Of a stretch of DNA of 64,000 bases, positions 24,769 through 36,702 are shown in pieces. Source of the DNA: Symsagittifera roscoffensis. Lineage: Eukaryota; Xenacoelomorpha; Acoela; Convolutidae. The stretch covers positions 83,695,847-83,759,846 of the forward strand of contig NC_087064.1 in the NCBI RefSeq assembly GCF_963678635.1. The letters run 5' to 3'. The notes under the pieces are model-generated. The model worked only from the letters and a program-made list of their open reading frames with translations. It made no database searches and was not told the DNA's origin. Each line of letters begins with the position of its first letter. Position 1 is the stretch's first letter. The position numbers and the translations under genes were made by a program.

Positions 24769-26448
24769 TGAAAAACTAAAAGAAAATAATTCTAAAGCGT
24801 TTTCCGGCGCTGATAAGAAACCGAAAAACAAGTATTTCTGAAGCACGTTGCGGCGTTGATAACAAACCAAAAAAATGATTCTTGAGAACATAGCATCGCT
24901 GATAAAAAAAACAAAAATTTAATTCTGAAGCACTTTGCAGGGTTGATAAGAAACCAAAAAAAAGCAATCCTGCAGCAATTTTCGGCGTTGGTAAGAAATC
25001 AAAAAGAAGTAATTCTGCAGCACTTTGCGGCGTTGATAAGAAACCCAAAAAAACAATTCTGAAGCACTTTGAGGCGTTTATAATAAACCAAAAAAAGTAA
25101 TTCTGCACCTTTTTGCGGCGTTGATAAGAAACCAAAAAAAGCAATTCTGCAGCACTGAAAGCAATTCTGAAAAAGTACTTCGGCAGAACTAAGCAGCGTT
25201 GATAAAAAACTAAAAGAAAAAACTCTGAAGCGTTTTCCGGCGCTGATAAGAAACCAAAAACAAGTTTTTCTGATGCACTTTGCGGCAATTAAAAAAAATC
25301 AAAAAAAAAATTTCGGCGTTGATAAGGAACCAAAATAAGTTATTCTGCAGCATTTTCCGGCGTTGATAAGAAACCCAAAAAAGACAAACCTGAAGCACTT
25401 TGCTTCGTTTATATTAAACCAAAAAAAGTAATTCTGCAGCACTTTGCGGCGTTGATAGGAAACCAAAAAAAAATTAATTCTGCAGTCCTTTTTGGCGTTG
25501 AAGAAAAATCAAAAAAATTAATTCTGAATAATTTTGCGGCGTTGATAAGAAAGTAAATAAAAAAAGGTCTGTAGCACTTTTCGGCGTTGATAAGAAACCA
25601 AAAAACGTGATTCTGTGGCACTTTGCGGCGTTTATAAGAAACCAGAAAATAAATAATTCTGAAGCACTTCGCGGCGTTGGTAACAAACCAAAAAAAAAAT
25701 AATTTTGAACCAACTTGCGGCGCTGATAAATCGAAAAAAAATTATTTCTACAGCACTCTGTGGCAAAAAAATAATTCTGAGGCACTTTGCGGCGTTTGTC
25801 AGAAATAAAAAAAAAGTAATTTTGAAGAACTTAGCAGCGTCGATAAAAAAACAAGGAGGAAGTAATTCTGAAGCGTTTTCCGGCGCTGATGAGAAACCAA
25901 AAACAAGTATTTTTGATGCACTTTGCGGCATTAAAAAAAAGTAATTCTGCGGCGTTGATAAGGAACCAAAAAAATGTATTTCTGAAGCACTTTTTGGCGT
26001 TGATAAAAAACCGAAAAACAAGTATTTCTGAAGCACTTTGCGGCGTTGATAACAAACCAAAAAAGATAATTCTGGAGAACATAGCATCGTTGATAAAAAA
26101 AAAATTAATTCTGAAGCACTATAGGGGGTTCATAAGAAACCAAAAAAAAGCAATTCTGCAGCTATTTGCGGCATTGGTGAGAAATCATAAAGAATTACTT
26201 CTGCGGCACTTTGCGGCATTGATAAGAAAACAAAAAAAAAATTCTGTAGCACTTTGAGGCGTTTATAATAAACCAAAAAAAGTAATTCTGCACCACTTTG
26301 CGGCGTTGATAACAATTCAAAAAAGCAATTCTGCAGCACTTTGCAGCGTTGCTAGGAAACCAAAAAAGTAAATCTGCAGCACTTTTGAAGGTTGAGAAGA
26401 AATCAAAAAAAGTTGTTCTGAAAAACTTTGCGGCGTTGATGATACTTG
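24769..26448 (+). repeat. 1.68 kb tandem unit, copy 1
   Basis: Runs from GAAAAACTAAAAG near 24770 to the join at 26441-26450. The next unit repeats it at an offset of 1680-1682 bp: GTGATTCTGTGG lies at 25607 and 27289, and the truncated GCACTGAAAGC monomer at about 25153 and 26834. The 21.8-23.1 kb region is a further copy of most of this unit, 3317 bp upstream. Confidence 0.85.
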
Positions 26449-26450
26449 AT
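26441..26450 (+). other. Duplication junction with filler bases
   Basis: The sequence GCGGCGTTGAT is followed by GATACTTGAT and then GAAAAACTAA. The ten bases GATACTTGAT belong to no monomer variant I can find elsewhere at this position, and they sit exactly where the 1.68 kb unit restarts. I read this as a rearrangement join with short filler. Confidence 0.65.
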
Positions 26451-28120
26451 GAAAAACTAAAAGAAAGTAATTCTAAAGCGTTTTCCGGCGCTGATAAGAA
26501 ACCGAAAAACAAGTATTTCTGAAGCACGTTGCGGCGTTGATAACAAACCAAAAAAATGATTCTTGAGAACATAGCATCGTTGATAAAAAAAACTAAAATT
26601 TAATTCTGAAGCACTTTGCGGGGTTGATAAGAAACCAAAAAAAAGCAATTCTGCAGCAATTTTCGGCGTTCGTAAGAAATCAAAAAGAAGTAATTCTGCA
26701 GCACTTTGCGGCGTTGATAAGAATACCAAAAAAAACAATTCTGAAGCACTTTGAGGCGTTTATAATAAACCAAAAAAGTAATTCTGCACCTTTTTGCGGC
26801 GTTGATAAGAAACCAAAAAAAGCAATTCTGCAGCACTGAAAGCAATTCTGAAAAAGTACTTCGGCAGAACTAAGCAGCGTTGATAAAAAACTAAAAGAAA
26901 AAACTCTGAAGCGTTTTCCGGCGCTGATAAGAAACCAAAAACAAGTTTTTCTGATGCACTTTGCGGCAATTAAAAAAAATCAAAAAAAAAAATTTCGGCG
27001 TTGATAAGGAACCAAAATAAGTTATTCTGCAGCATTTTCCGGCGTTGATAAGAAACCCAAAAAAGACAAACCTGAAGCACTTTGCTTCGTTTATATTAAA
27101 CCAAAAAAAGTAGTTCTGCAGCACTTTGCGGCGTTGATAGGAAACCAAAAAAAAATTAATTCTGCAGTCCTTTTTGGCGTTGAAGAAAAATCAAAAAAAT
27201 TAATTCTGAATAATTTTGCGGCGTTGATAAGAAAGTAAATAAAAAAAGGTCTGTAGCACTTTTCGGCGTTGATAAGAAACCAAAAAACGTGATTCTGTGG
27301 CACTTTGCGGCGTTTATAAGAAACCAGAAAATAAATAATTCTGAAGCACTTCGCGGCGTTGGTAACAAACCAAAAAAAAATAATTTTGAACCAACTTGCG
27401 GCGCTGATAAATCGAAAAAAAATTATTTCTACAGCACTCTGTGGCAAAAAAATAATTCTGAGGCACTTTGCGGCGTTTGTCAGAAATAAAAAAAAAAGTA
27501 ATTTTGAAGAACTTAGCAGCGTCGATAAAAAAACAAGGAGGAAGTAATTCTGAAGCGTTTTCCGGCGCTGATGAGAAACCAAAAACAAGTATTTTTGATG
27601 CACTTTGCGGCATTAAAAAAAAGTAATTCTGCGGCGTTGATAAGGAACCAAAAAAATGTATTTCTGAAGCACTTTTTGGCGTTGATAAGAAACCGAAAAC
27701 AAGTATTTCTGAAGCACTTTGCGGCGTTGATAACAAACCAAAAAAGATAATTCTGGAGAACATAGCATCGTTGATAAAAAAAAAATTAATTCTGAAGCAC
27801 TATAGGGGGTTCATAAGAAACCAAAAAAAAGCAATTCTGCAACTATTTGCGGCATTGGTGAGAAATCATAAAGAATTACTTCTGCGGCACTTTGCGGCAT
27901 TGATAAGAAAACAAAAAAAAATTCTGTAGCACTTTGAGGCGTTTATAATAAACCGAAAAAAGTAATTCTGCACCACTTTGCGGCGTTGATAACAATTCAA
28001 AAAAGCAATTCTGCAGCACTTTGCAGCGTTGCTAGGAAACCAAAAAAGTAAATCTGCAGCACTTTTGAAGGTTGAGAAGAAATCAAAAAAAGTTGTTTTG
28101 AAAAACTTTGCGGCGTTGAT
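26449..28120 (+). repeat. 1.68 kb tandem unit, copy 2
   Basis: Partner of 24769-26448. Past 28120 it continues into AAGAAAGCGAATG sequence, as near 23120, whereas copy 1 is interrupted at the same monomer by the join. Copy 2 is therefore the more complete version at its right end. Confidence 0.85.
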
Positions 28121-29727
28121 AAGAAAGCGAATGAAAATAACTCTGCAGCACTTTGCGGCGTCGATAAGAAACCAAAAAAAAGATTCTGCAGCATTTTGCG
28201 GCGTTTATAAGAAACCAAAAAAACTTCGCTGCGTTGGTAGGAAACCACAAAAAAGTAATTCTGGGCCTTTTGCGACGCTGATAAGAAACCAAAAAAGTAA
28301 TTCTGAATCACTTTGCGGCGTCGATAAGAAACCAAAAAAAAAAAGATTCTGCAGCATTTTGCGGCGTTTATAAGAGACCAAAAAAAAACTTCGCGGCGTT
28401 GGTAACAAACCAAAAAAAACTAATTTTGAACCAACTTGCGGCGCTGATAAATCGAAAAAAAATTATTTCTACAGCACTCTGTGGCAAAAAAATAATTCTG
28501 AGGCACTTTGCGGCGTTTGTCAGAAATGAAAAAAAAAGTAATTTTGAAGAACTTAGCAGCGTCGATAAAAAAACAAGGAGGAAGTAATTCTGAAGCGTTT
28601 TCCGGCGCTGATGAGAAACCAAAAACAAATATTTTTGATGCACTTTGCGGCATTAAAAAAAAGTAATTCTGCGGTGTTTATAAGGAACCAAAAAAATGTA
28701 ATTCTGAAGCACTTTTTGGCGTTGATAAGAAACCGAAAAACAAGTATTTCTGAAGCATTTGCGGCGTTGATAACAAACCAAAAAAGATAATTCTGGAGAA
28801 CATAGCATCGTTGATAAAAAAAAATTAATTCTGAAGCACTATAGGGGGTGGATAAGAAACAAAAAAAAAGCAATTCTGCAGCTATTTGCGGCATTGGTGA
28901 GAAATCATTAAGAATTACTTCTGCGGCACTTTGCGGCGTTGATAAGAAAACAAAAAAAACAATTCTGTAGCACTTTGAGGCGTTTATAATAAACCAAAAA
29001 AGTAATTCTGCACCACTTTGCGGCATTGATAACAATTCAAAAAAGCAATTCTGCAGCACTTTGCAGCGTTGATAGGGAACCAAAAAATCTAAAATCTGCA
29101 GCACTTTTGGACGTTGAGAAGAAATCAAAAAAAGTTGTTCTGAAAAACTTTGCGGCGTTGATAAGAAAGCGAATGAAAATAACTCTGCAGCACTTTGCGG
29201 CGTCGATAAGAAATCAAAAAAAAGATTCTGCAGCATTTTGCGGCGTTTATAAGAAACCAAAAAAAAACTTTGCTGCGTTGGTAGGAAACCACAAAAAAGT
29301 AATTCTGGGCCTTTTGCGACGCTGATAAGAAACCAAAAAAAGTAATTCTGAATCACTTTGAGGCGTTGATAAGAAAACTAAAAAAAAAACAATTCTGCAG
29401 AACTTAGCATCGTTGATAAAAAACCAAAATAAATTAATACTGAAGGCCTTTGTGGCGTTGATAAAAAACCAAATAATAAATTCTGCAGAGCATAGCATCG
29501 TTGATAAAAAACCAAAAAAATTAATTCTGAAGCACTTTGTGGCGTTTATAAGAAACCAAAAAAAAAACAATTCTGCAGCACTTTTTGGCGTTGATAAGAA
29601 ACCAGAGAAGTAATTCTGCAGCACTTTGCAGCGCTGATAAGAAACCAAAAAAGTAATTCTCCAGCATTTTGCGGCGTTGGTAAGAAATCGAAAAGAAGTA
29701 AATCTTCAGCACTTTGCGGCGTTGATA
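26837..29727 (+). repeat. 2.9 kb segment, copy 2 (partner 21838-24727)
   Basis: Offset about 5000 bp from copy 1, with scattered substitutions and A-run changes (for example AAACAAATATTT near 28622 against AAACAAGTATTT near 23622). It overlaps the second 1.68 kb unit, so at least two duplication events of different length have hit the same sequence. Confidence 0.85.
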
Positions 29728-31107
29728 ACAACTGAAAAAAAATACCTCTGCAGAACATAAAAACCAAAATAAAATAATTCTGAAGCATTTTCCGGTGTTG
29801 AGGAGGATTCAGAAACAAGTATTTCTGATGCAGTTTGCGGCGTTTTTAAGAAATAAAAAAAAGTAATTCTGCACCACATTGCTGCGTTGATGAGAAATCA
29901 AAAAAAAAACAATTCTGCAGCAATTTGCGGCGTTTAAAGGAAACCATAAAAAATTACTTCTGATACACTTTGGGGCGTTGATAAGAAACCAAAAAAAAAT
30001 AATTCTGAACATTTTGCGGCGTTGATAAGAAACCAAAAAAAGTAACTCTCCCGAACATAGCACCGTTGATAGAAAACCAAAATAAAAATAATTCTGAAGC
30101 ACTTTGCGGCGTTGATGAGAAACCAAAAAAAAAAATTTTCTGAAGCAGTTTTCGGCATTGATAAGAAACCAAAAGGTAATTTTTCAGCACTTCACGGCGC
30201 TGATAAAAAACAAAAACAAGGAATTCTCCAGCATTTTGCGGCGTTGATAGTAAACCAAAAAAAGTAGTTCTGATACATTTTGCGGCGTTGACAGGAAACC
30301 AAAAAAAAAATTTGCAATTTGCGGCATTTGTCAGAAATCGAAAAAAATAATTCTTAAGAACTTAGCAGCGTTGATAAAAAACAAAGAGAAAGTAATTCTG
30401 AAGCGTTTTCCGGCGCTGATGAGAAACCAAAAACAAGTATTTCTGATGCACTTGGCGGCATTAAAAAAAAAGTAATTCTGCGGCGTTGATAAGGAACCAA
30501 AAAAGTTTCTGCAGCACCTTGCGGCAATGACAACAAACAAAATTAAGTTATTCTGCAGCACTTTGTGGCGTTGATCAGAAACCAAAAAATGGAATTCTGA
30601 AGCACTTTTCGGCGTTGATAAGAAACCATAAAAAACAATTCTGCAGATTTTAGCATCACTGATAAAAAAAATTTCTGAAGCCCTTTGCGGCGTTGATAAG
30701 AAACCGAAAAACAAGTATTTCTGAAGCACTTTGCGGCGTTGATAACAAACCAAAAAAATGATTCTTGAGAACTTAGCATCGTTGATGAAAAAAAACAAAA
30801 ATTTAATTCTGAAGCACTTTGCGGGGTTGATAAGAAACCAAAAAAAAACAATTCTGCAGCAATTTTCGGCGTTGGTAAGAAATCAAAAAGAATTATTTCT
30901 GCAGCACTTTGCGGCGTTTATAAGAAACCCAAAAAAAACAATTCTGAAGCACTTTAAGGCGTTTATAATAAACCAAAAAAAGTAATTCTGCACCTTTTTG
31001 CGGCGTTGATAAGAAACAAAAAAAGCGATTCTGCAGCACTTTGCAGCGTTGATAGGAAACCAAAAAAAGTAATTCTGCAGCACATTTGGACGTTGATAAG
31101 AAATCAA
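29345..31107 (+). repeat. Segment shared with 18827-20560
   Basis: Starts with the ATTCTGAATCAC monomer and follows the same variant order as 18827-20560, with drifting offset. Its right end overlaps the start of the 3.94 kb-spaced duplication at 30751. Confidence 0.75.
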
Positions 31108-32758
31108 AAAAAGTAATTCTTAATAACTTTGCGGCGTTGATAAGAAAGCAAATAAAAATAACTCTGCAGCACTTTGCGGCGTCGTTAAGAAATCAAAAAA
31201 CAAGATTCTGCAGCACTTTGCAGCGTTTATAAGAAACCAAAAGAAATAATTCTGACGCACTTCGCTGCGTTGGTAAGAAACAACAAAAAAGTAATTCTGG
31301 GCACCTTTTGACGCTGATAAGAAACCAATAAAAATAATTCTGAATCACTTCTAAGCGTTGATAAGAAACCAAAAAAAAACAATTCTGCCGAACTTAGCAA
31401 CGTTGATAAAAAACAAAAAAAAATTAATATGAAGGCCTTTGCGGCGTTGATAAGAAACCAAAAAAGTAGTTCTGCAGCCAAAAAATTAATTCTGAAGCAC
31501 TTTGTGGCGTTGACAAGAAACCAAAAAAATAATTCTGCAGCACTTTTTGGCGTTGATAAGAAACCAGAGAAGTAATTCTCCAGCATTTTGCGGCGTTGGT
31601 AAGAAATCAAAAAGAAGTATTTCTGATGCATTTTGCGGCGTTTATAATAAATCAAAGAAAGTAATTCTGCACCACTTTGCTGCGTTGATAAAATGAAATA
31701 ATTCTACAGCAATTTTCGGCGTTGATAGGAAACCATAAAACGATAATTCTGATACCCTTTGGGGCGTTGATAAGAAACCAAAAAAAAATATTTCTAAACA
31801 CTTTGCGGCGTTGATAAAAACCAAAAAAAACTAAATCTGCAGCACTTAGCGGCGTTGATAAAATGAAATAATTCTGAAGCACTTTGCGGCGTTGATAAGA
31901 AACCAAAAAAAGTAACTCTGCAGAACATAGCACCGTTGATAGAAAGCCAAAAACAGTTAATTCTGAAGCACTTTGCGGCGTTGATGAGAAACCAAAAAAG
32001 TAATTTTCCAGTACTTCGCGGCGTTGGTAAGAAATTAACAAAAAGTAATTCTGCAGCACTTTGCGGCGTTGATAAGAACTAAAAAAGGAATTCTGCAGAA
32101 CTTAGCAGCGTTGATGAAAAACTAGAAGAAAAAAATTCTGAAGCGTTTTTCGGCGCTGATAAGAAACCAAAAACAAGTTTTTCTGATGTACTTTGCGGCG
32201 CTTAAAAAATCAAAAAAAGTAAATCTGCACCACTTTGCTGCGTTGATAAGAAACCAAAAAAGAAACTCTGCAGCATTTTGCGGCGTTGATAGGAAACCAA
32301 AAAAAGTAGTTCTGGTACACTTTGCGGCGTTGATGAGTAGCCAAAAAAAGTAATTCTGCAGAACCTAGCATCGTTGATAAAAAACCAAAAAAATTGATTC
32401 TGCAGCACTTTGCAGCGCTGATAAGAAATCAAAAACAAGTAATTCTGCAGCACTTTGCGGCGTTGATAAGAACTGAAGAAAAAGTAATTCTGCAGCACTT
32501 TGCAGCGCTGATAAGAAATTAAAAAAAAAATTCTCCAGCATTTTGCGGCGTTGGTAAGAACTCAAAGAGAAGTAGTTCAGGAGCACTTTGCAGCGTTGAT
32601 AAGAACTGAAAAAAAGAATTCTGCAGAACATAAAAACCAAAATAAAAAACTCTGCAGGACTTTGCAGCGCTGATAAGAAACCGAAAACGTAATTCTTCAG
32701 CATTTTGCAGCGTTGATAAGAAGTCAAAAAGAAAAACTTCTGCAGCACTTTGCGGCGT
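30751..32758 (+). repeat. 2.0 kb segment, copy 1 (partner 34689-36702)
   Basis: Matches 34689-36702 at an offset of 3938-3944 bp. It begins at CAAAAAAATGATTCTTGAG and runs through the GTCGTTAAG monomer at 31181 to the GCGGCGT at 32758, where the copies part (CGTTAAG here, TGATAGG in the partner). Confidence 0.85.
31181..32756 (+). repeat. 1.58 kb HOR unit, copy 1 of 3
   Basis: Bounded by two GTCGTTAAGAAATC monomers (31181 and 32757). Inside lie GAATTCTGCAGAACATAAAAA short monomers, a GCGGCGTTGATAAAATG truncated monomer (about 31852) and the GGTACACTTTGCGGCG and GATGAGTAGCC monomers. Copy 2 follows directly, and copy 3 lies 3939 bp away at 35120. Confidence 0.9.
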
Positions 32759-34340
32759 CGTTAAGAAATCAAAAAACAAGATTCTGCAGCACTTTGCAGC
32801 GTTTATAAGAAACCAAAAGAAATAATTCTGACGCACTTCGCTGCGTTGGTAAGAAACAACAAAAAAGTAATTCTGGCCACCTTTTGACGCTGATAAGAAA
32901 CCAATAAAAATAAATCTGAATCACTTCTAAGCGTTGATAAGAAACCAAAAAAAAACAATTCTGCCGAACTTAGCAACGTTGATAAAAAACAAAAAAAAAT
33001 TAATATGAAGGCCTTTGCGGCGTTGATAAGAAACCAAAAAAGTAGTTCTGCAGCCAAAAAATTAATTCTGAAGCACTTTGTGGCGTTGACAAGAAACCAA
33101 AAAAATAATTCTGCAGCACTTTTTGGCGTTGATAAGAAACCAGAGAAGTAATTCTCCAGCATTTTGCGGCGTTGGTAAGAAATCAAAAAGAAGTATTTCT
33201 GATGCATTTTGCGGCGTTTATAATAAATCAAAAAAAGTAATTCTGCACCACTTTGCTGCGTTGATGAGAAATCAAAAAAACAATTCTACAGCAATTTTCG
33301 GCGTTGATAGGAAACCATAAAACGATAATTCTGATACCCTTTGGGGCGTTGATAAGAAACCAAAAAAAAGTATTTCTAAACACTTTGCGGCGTTGATAAA
33401 AACCAAAAAAAACTAAATCTGCAGCACTTAGCGGCGTTGATAAAATGAAATAATTCTGAAGCACTTTGCGGCGTTGATAAGAAACCAAAAAAAGTAACTC
33501 TGCAGAACATAGCACCGTTGATAGAAAGCCAAAAACAGTTAATTCTGAAGCACTTTGCGGCGTTGATGAGAAACCAAAAAAGTAATTTTCCAGTACTTCG
33601 CGGCGTTGGTAAGAAATTAACAAAAAGTAATTCTGCAGCACTTTGCGGCGTTGATAAGAACTAAAAAAGGAATTCTGCAGAACTTAGCAGCGTTGATGAA
33701 AAACTAGAAGAAAAAAATTCTGAAGCGTTTTTCGGCGCTGATAAGAAACCAAAAACAAGTTTTTCTGATGTACTTTGCGGCGCTTAAAAAATCAAAAAAA
33801 GTAAATCTGCACCACTTTGCTGCGTTGATAAGAAACCAAAAAAGAAACTCTGCAGCATTTTGCGGCGTTGATAGGAAACCAAAAAAAGTAGTTCTGGTAC
33901 ACTTTGCGGCGTTGATGAGTAGCCAAAAAAAGTAATTCTGCAGAACCTAGCATCGTTGATAAAAAACCAAAAAAATTGATTCTGCAGCACTTTGCAGCGC
34001 TGATAAGAAATCAAAAACAAGTAATTCTGCAGCACTTTGCGGCGTTGATAAGAACTGAAGAAAAAGTAATTCTGCAGCACTTTGCAGCGCTGATAAGAAA
34101 TTAAAAAAAAAATTCTCCAGCATTTTGCGGCGTTGGTAAGAACTCAAAGAGAAGTAGTTCAGGAGCACTTTGCAGCGTTGATAAGAACTGAAAAAAAGAA
34201 TTCTGCAGAACATAAAAACCAAAATAAAAAACTCTGCAGGACTTTGCAGCGCTGATAAGAAACCGAAAACGTAATTCTTCAGCATTTTGCAGCGTTGATA
34301 AGAAGTCAAAAAGAAAAACTTCTGCAGCACTTTGCGGCGT
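32757..34340 (+). repeat. 1.58 kb HOR unit, copy 2 of 3
   Basis: Tandem partner of 31181-32756, offset 1576-1582 bp. Differences include GATAAAATGAAATAATTC near 31687 in copy 1 where copy 2 has a full GATGAGAAATC monomer near 33263. The match with copy 3 continues past the unit to about 34690 (partner end about 37052, offset 2363). Confidence 0.9.
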
Positions 34341-34688
34341 TGATAGGAAACCAAAAAAAGTAGTTCTGGTACACTTTGCGGCGTTGATGAGTAGCCAAAA
34401 AAAGTAATTTTGCAGAACCTAGCATCGTTGATAAAAAACCAAAAAATAATTCTCCAGCATTTTGCAGCGTTGGTAAGAAATCAAAAACAAGTAATTCTGC
34501 AGCACTTTGCGGCGTTGATAAGAACTGAAAAAAAGTAATTCTGCAGCACTTTGCAGCGCTGATAAGAAATTAAAAAAGTAATTCTCCAGCATTTTGCGGC
34601 GTTGGTAACAACTCAAAGAGAAGTAGTTCAGGAGCACTTTGCAGCGTTGATAAGAACTGAAAAAAAGAATTCTGCAGAACATAAAAAC

Positions 34689-36702
34689 CAAAAAAATGAT
34701 TCTTGAGAACTTAGCATCGTTGATGAAAAAAAACAAAAATTTAATTCTGAAGCACTTTGCGGGGTTGATAAGAAACCAAAAAAAACAATTCTGCAGCAAT
34801 TTTCGGCGTTGGTAAGAAATCAAAAAGAAATCTTTCTGCAGCACTTTGCGGCGTTTATAAGAAACCCAAAAAAAAAACAATTCTGAAGCACTTTAAGGCG
34901 TTTATAATAAACCAAAAAAAGTAATTCTGCACCTTTTTGCGGCGTTGATAAGAAACAAAAAAAGCGATGCTGCAGCACTTTGCAGCGTTGATAGGAAACC
35001 AAAAAAAGTAATTCTGCAGCACATTTGGACGTTGAGAAGAAATCAAAAAAAGTAATTCTTAATAACTTTGCGGCGTTGATAAGAAAGCAAATAAAAATAA
35101 CTCTGCAGCACTTTGCGGCGTCGTTAAGAAATCAAAAAACAAGATTCTGCAGCACTTTGCAGCGTTTATAAGAAACCAAAAGAAATAATTCTGACGCACT
35201 TCGCTGCGTTGGTAAGAAACAACAAAAAAGTAATTCTGGGCACCTTTTGACGCTGATAAGAAACCAATAAAAATAATTCTGAATCACTTCTAAGCGTTGA
35301 TAAGAAACCAAAAAAAAACAATTCTGCCGAACTTAGCAACGTTGATAAAAAACAAAAAAAAATTAATATGAAGGCCTTTGCGGCGTTGATAAGAAACCAA
35401 AAAAGTAGTTCTGCAGCCAAAAAATTAATTCTGAAGCACTTTGTGGCGTTGACAAGAAACCAAAAAAATAATTCTGCAGCACTTTTTGGCGTTGATAAGA
35501 AACCAGAGAAGTAATTCTCCAGCATTTTGCGGCGTTGGTAAGAAATCAAAAAGAAGTATTTCTGATGCATTTTGCGGCGTTTATAATAAATCAAAAAAAG
35601 TAATTCTGCACCACTTTGCTGCGTTGATGAGAAATCAAAAAAACAATTCTACAGCAATTTTCGGCGTTGATAGGAAACCATAAAACGATAATTCTGATAC
35701 CCTTTGGGGCGTTGATAAGAAACCAAAAAAAAGTATTTCTAAACACTTTGCGGCGTTGATAAAAACCAAAAAAAAACTAAATCTGCAGCACTTAGCGGCG
35801 TTGATAAAATGAAATAATTCTGAAGCACTTTGCGGCGTTGATAAGAAACCAAAAAAAGTAACTCTGCAGAACATAGCACCGTTGATAGAAAGCCAAAAAC
35901 AGTTAATTCTGAAGCACTTTGCGGCGTTGATGAGAAACCAAAAAAGTATTTTTCCAGTACTTCGCGGCGTTGGTAAGAAATTAACAAAAAGTAATTCTGC
36001 AGCACTTTGCGGCGTTGATAAGAACTAAAAAAGGAATTCTGCAGAACTTAGCAGCGTTGATGAAAAACTAGAAGAAAAAAATTCTGAAGCGTTTTTCGGC
36101 GCTGATAAGAAACCAAAAACAAGTTTTTCTGATGTACTTTGCGGCGCTTAAAAAATCAAAAAAAGTAAATCTGCACCACTTTGCTGCGTTGATAAGAAAC
36201 CAAAAAAGAAACTCTGCAGCATTTTGCGGCGTTGATAGGAAACCAAAAAAGTAGTTCTGGTACACTTTGCGGCGTTGATGAGTAGCCAAAAAAAGTAATT
36301 CTGCAGAACCTAGCATCGTTGATAAAAAACCAAAAAAATTGATTCTGCAGCACTTTGCAGCGCTGATAAGAAATCAAAAACAAGTAATTCTGCAGCACTT
36401 TGCGGCGTTGATAAGAACTGAAGAAAAAGTAATTCTGCAGCACTTTGCAGCGCTGATAAGAAATTAAAAAAAAAATTCTCCAGCATTTTGCGGCGTTGGT
36501 AAGAACTCAAAGAGAAGTAGTTCAGGAGCACTTTGCAGCGTTGATAAGAACTGAAAAAAAGAATTCTGCAGAACATAAAAACCAAAATAAAAAACTATGC
36601 AGGACTTTGCAGCGCTGATAAGAAACCGAAAACGTAATTCTTCAGCATTTTGCAGCGTTGATAAGAAGTCAAAAAGAAAAACTTCTGCAGCACTTTGCGG
36701 CG
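34689..36702 (+). repeat. 2.0 kb segment, copy 2, with HOR copy 3 (from 35120)
   Basis: Partner of 30751-32758. Its left join is sharp: a GAACATAAAAACC short monomer, normally followed by AAAATAAAAAACTC, runs instead into AAAAAAATGATTCTTGAG at 34689. From 35120 it is the third 1.58 kb unit and then continues as copy 2 does. This mosaic shows unequal exchange between out-of-register copies. Confidence 0.85.
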
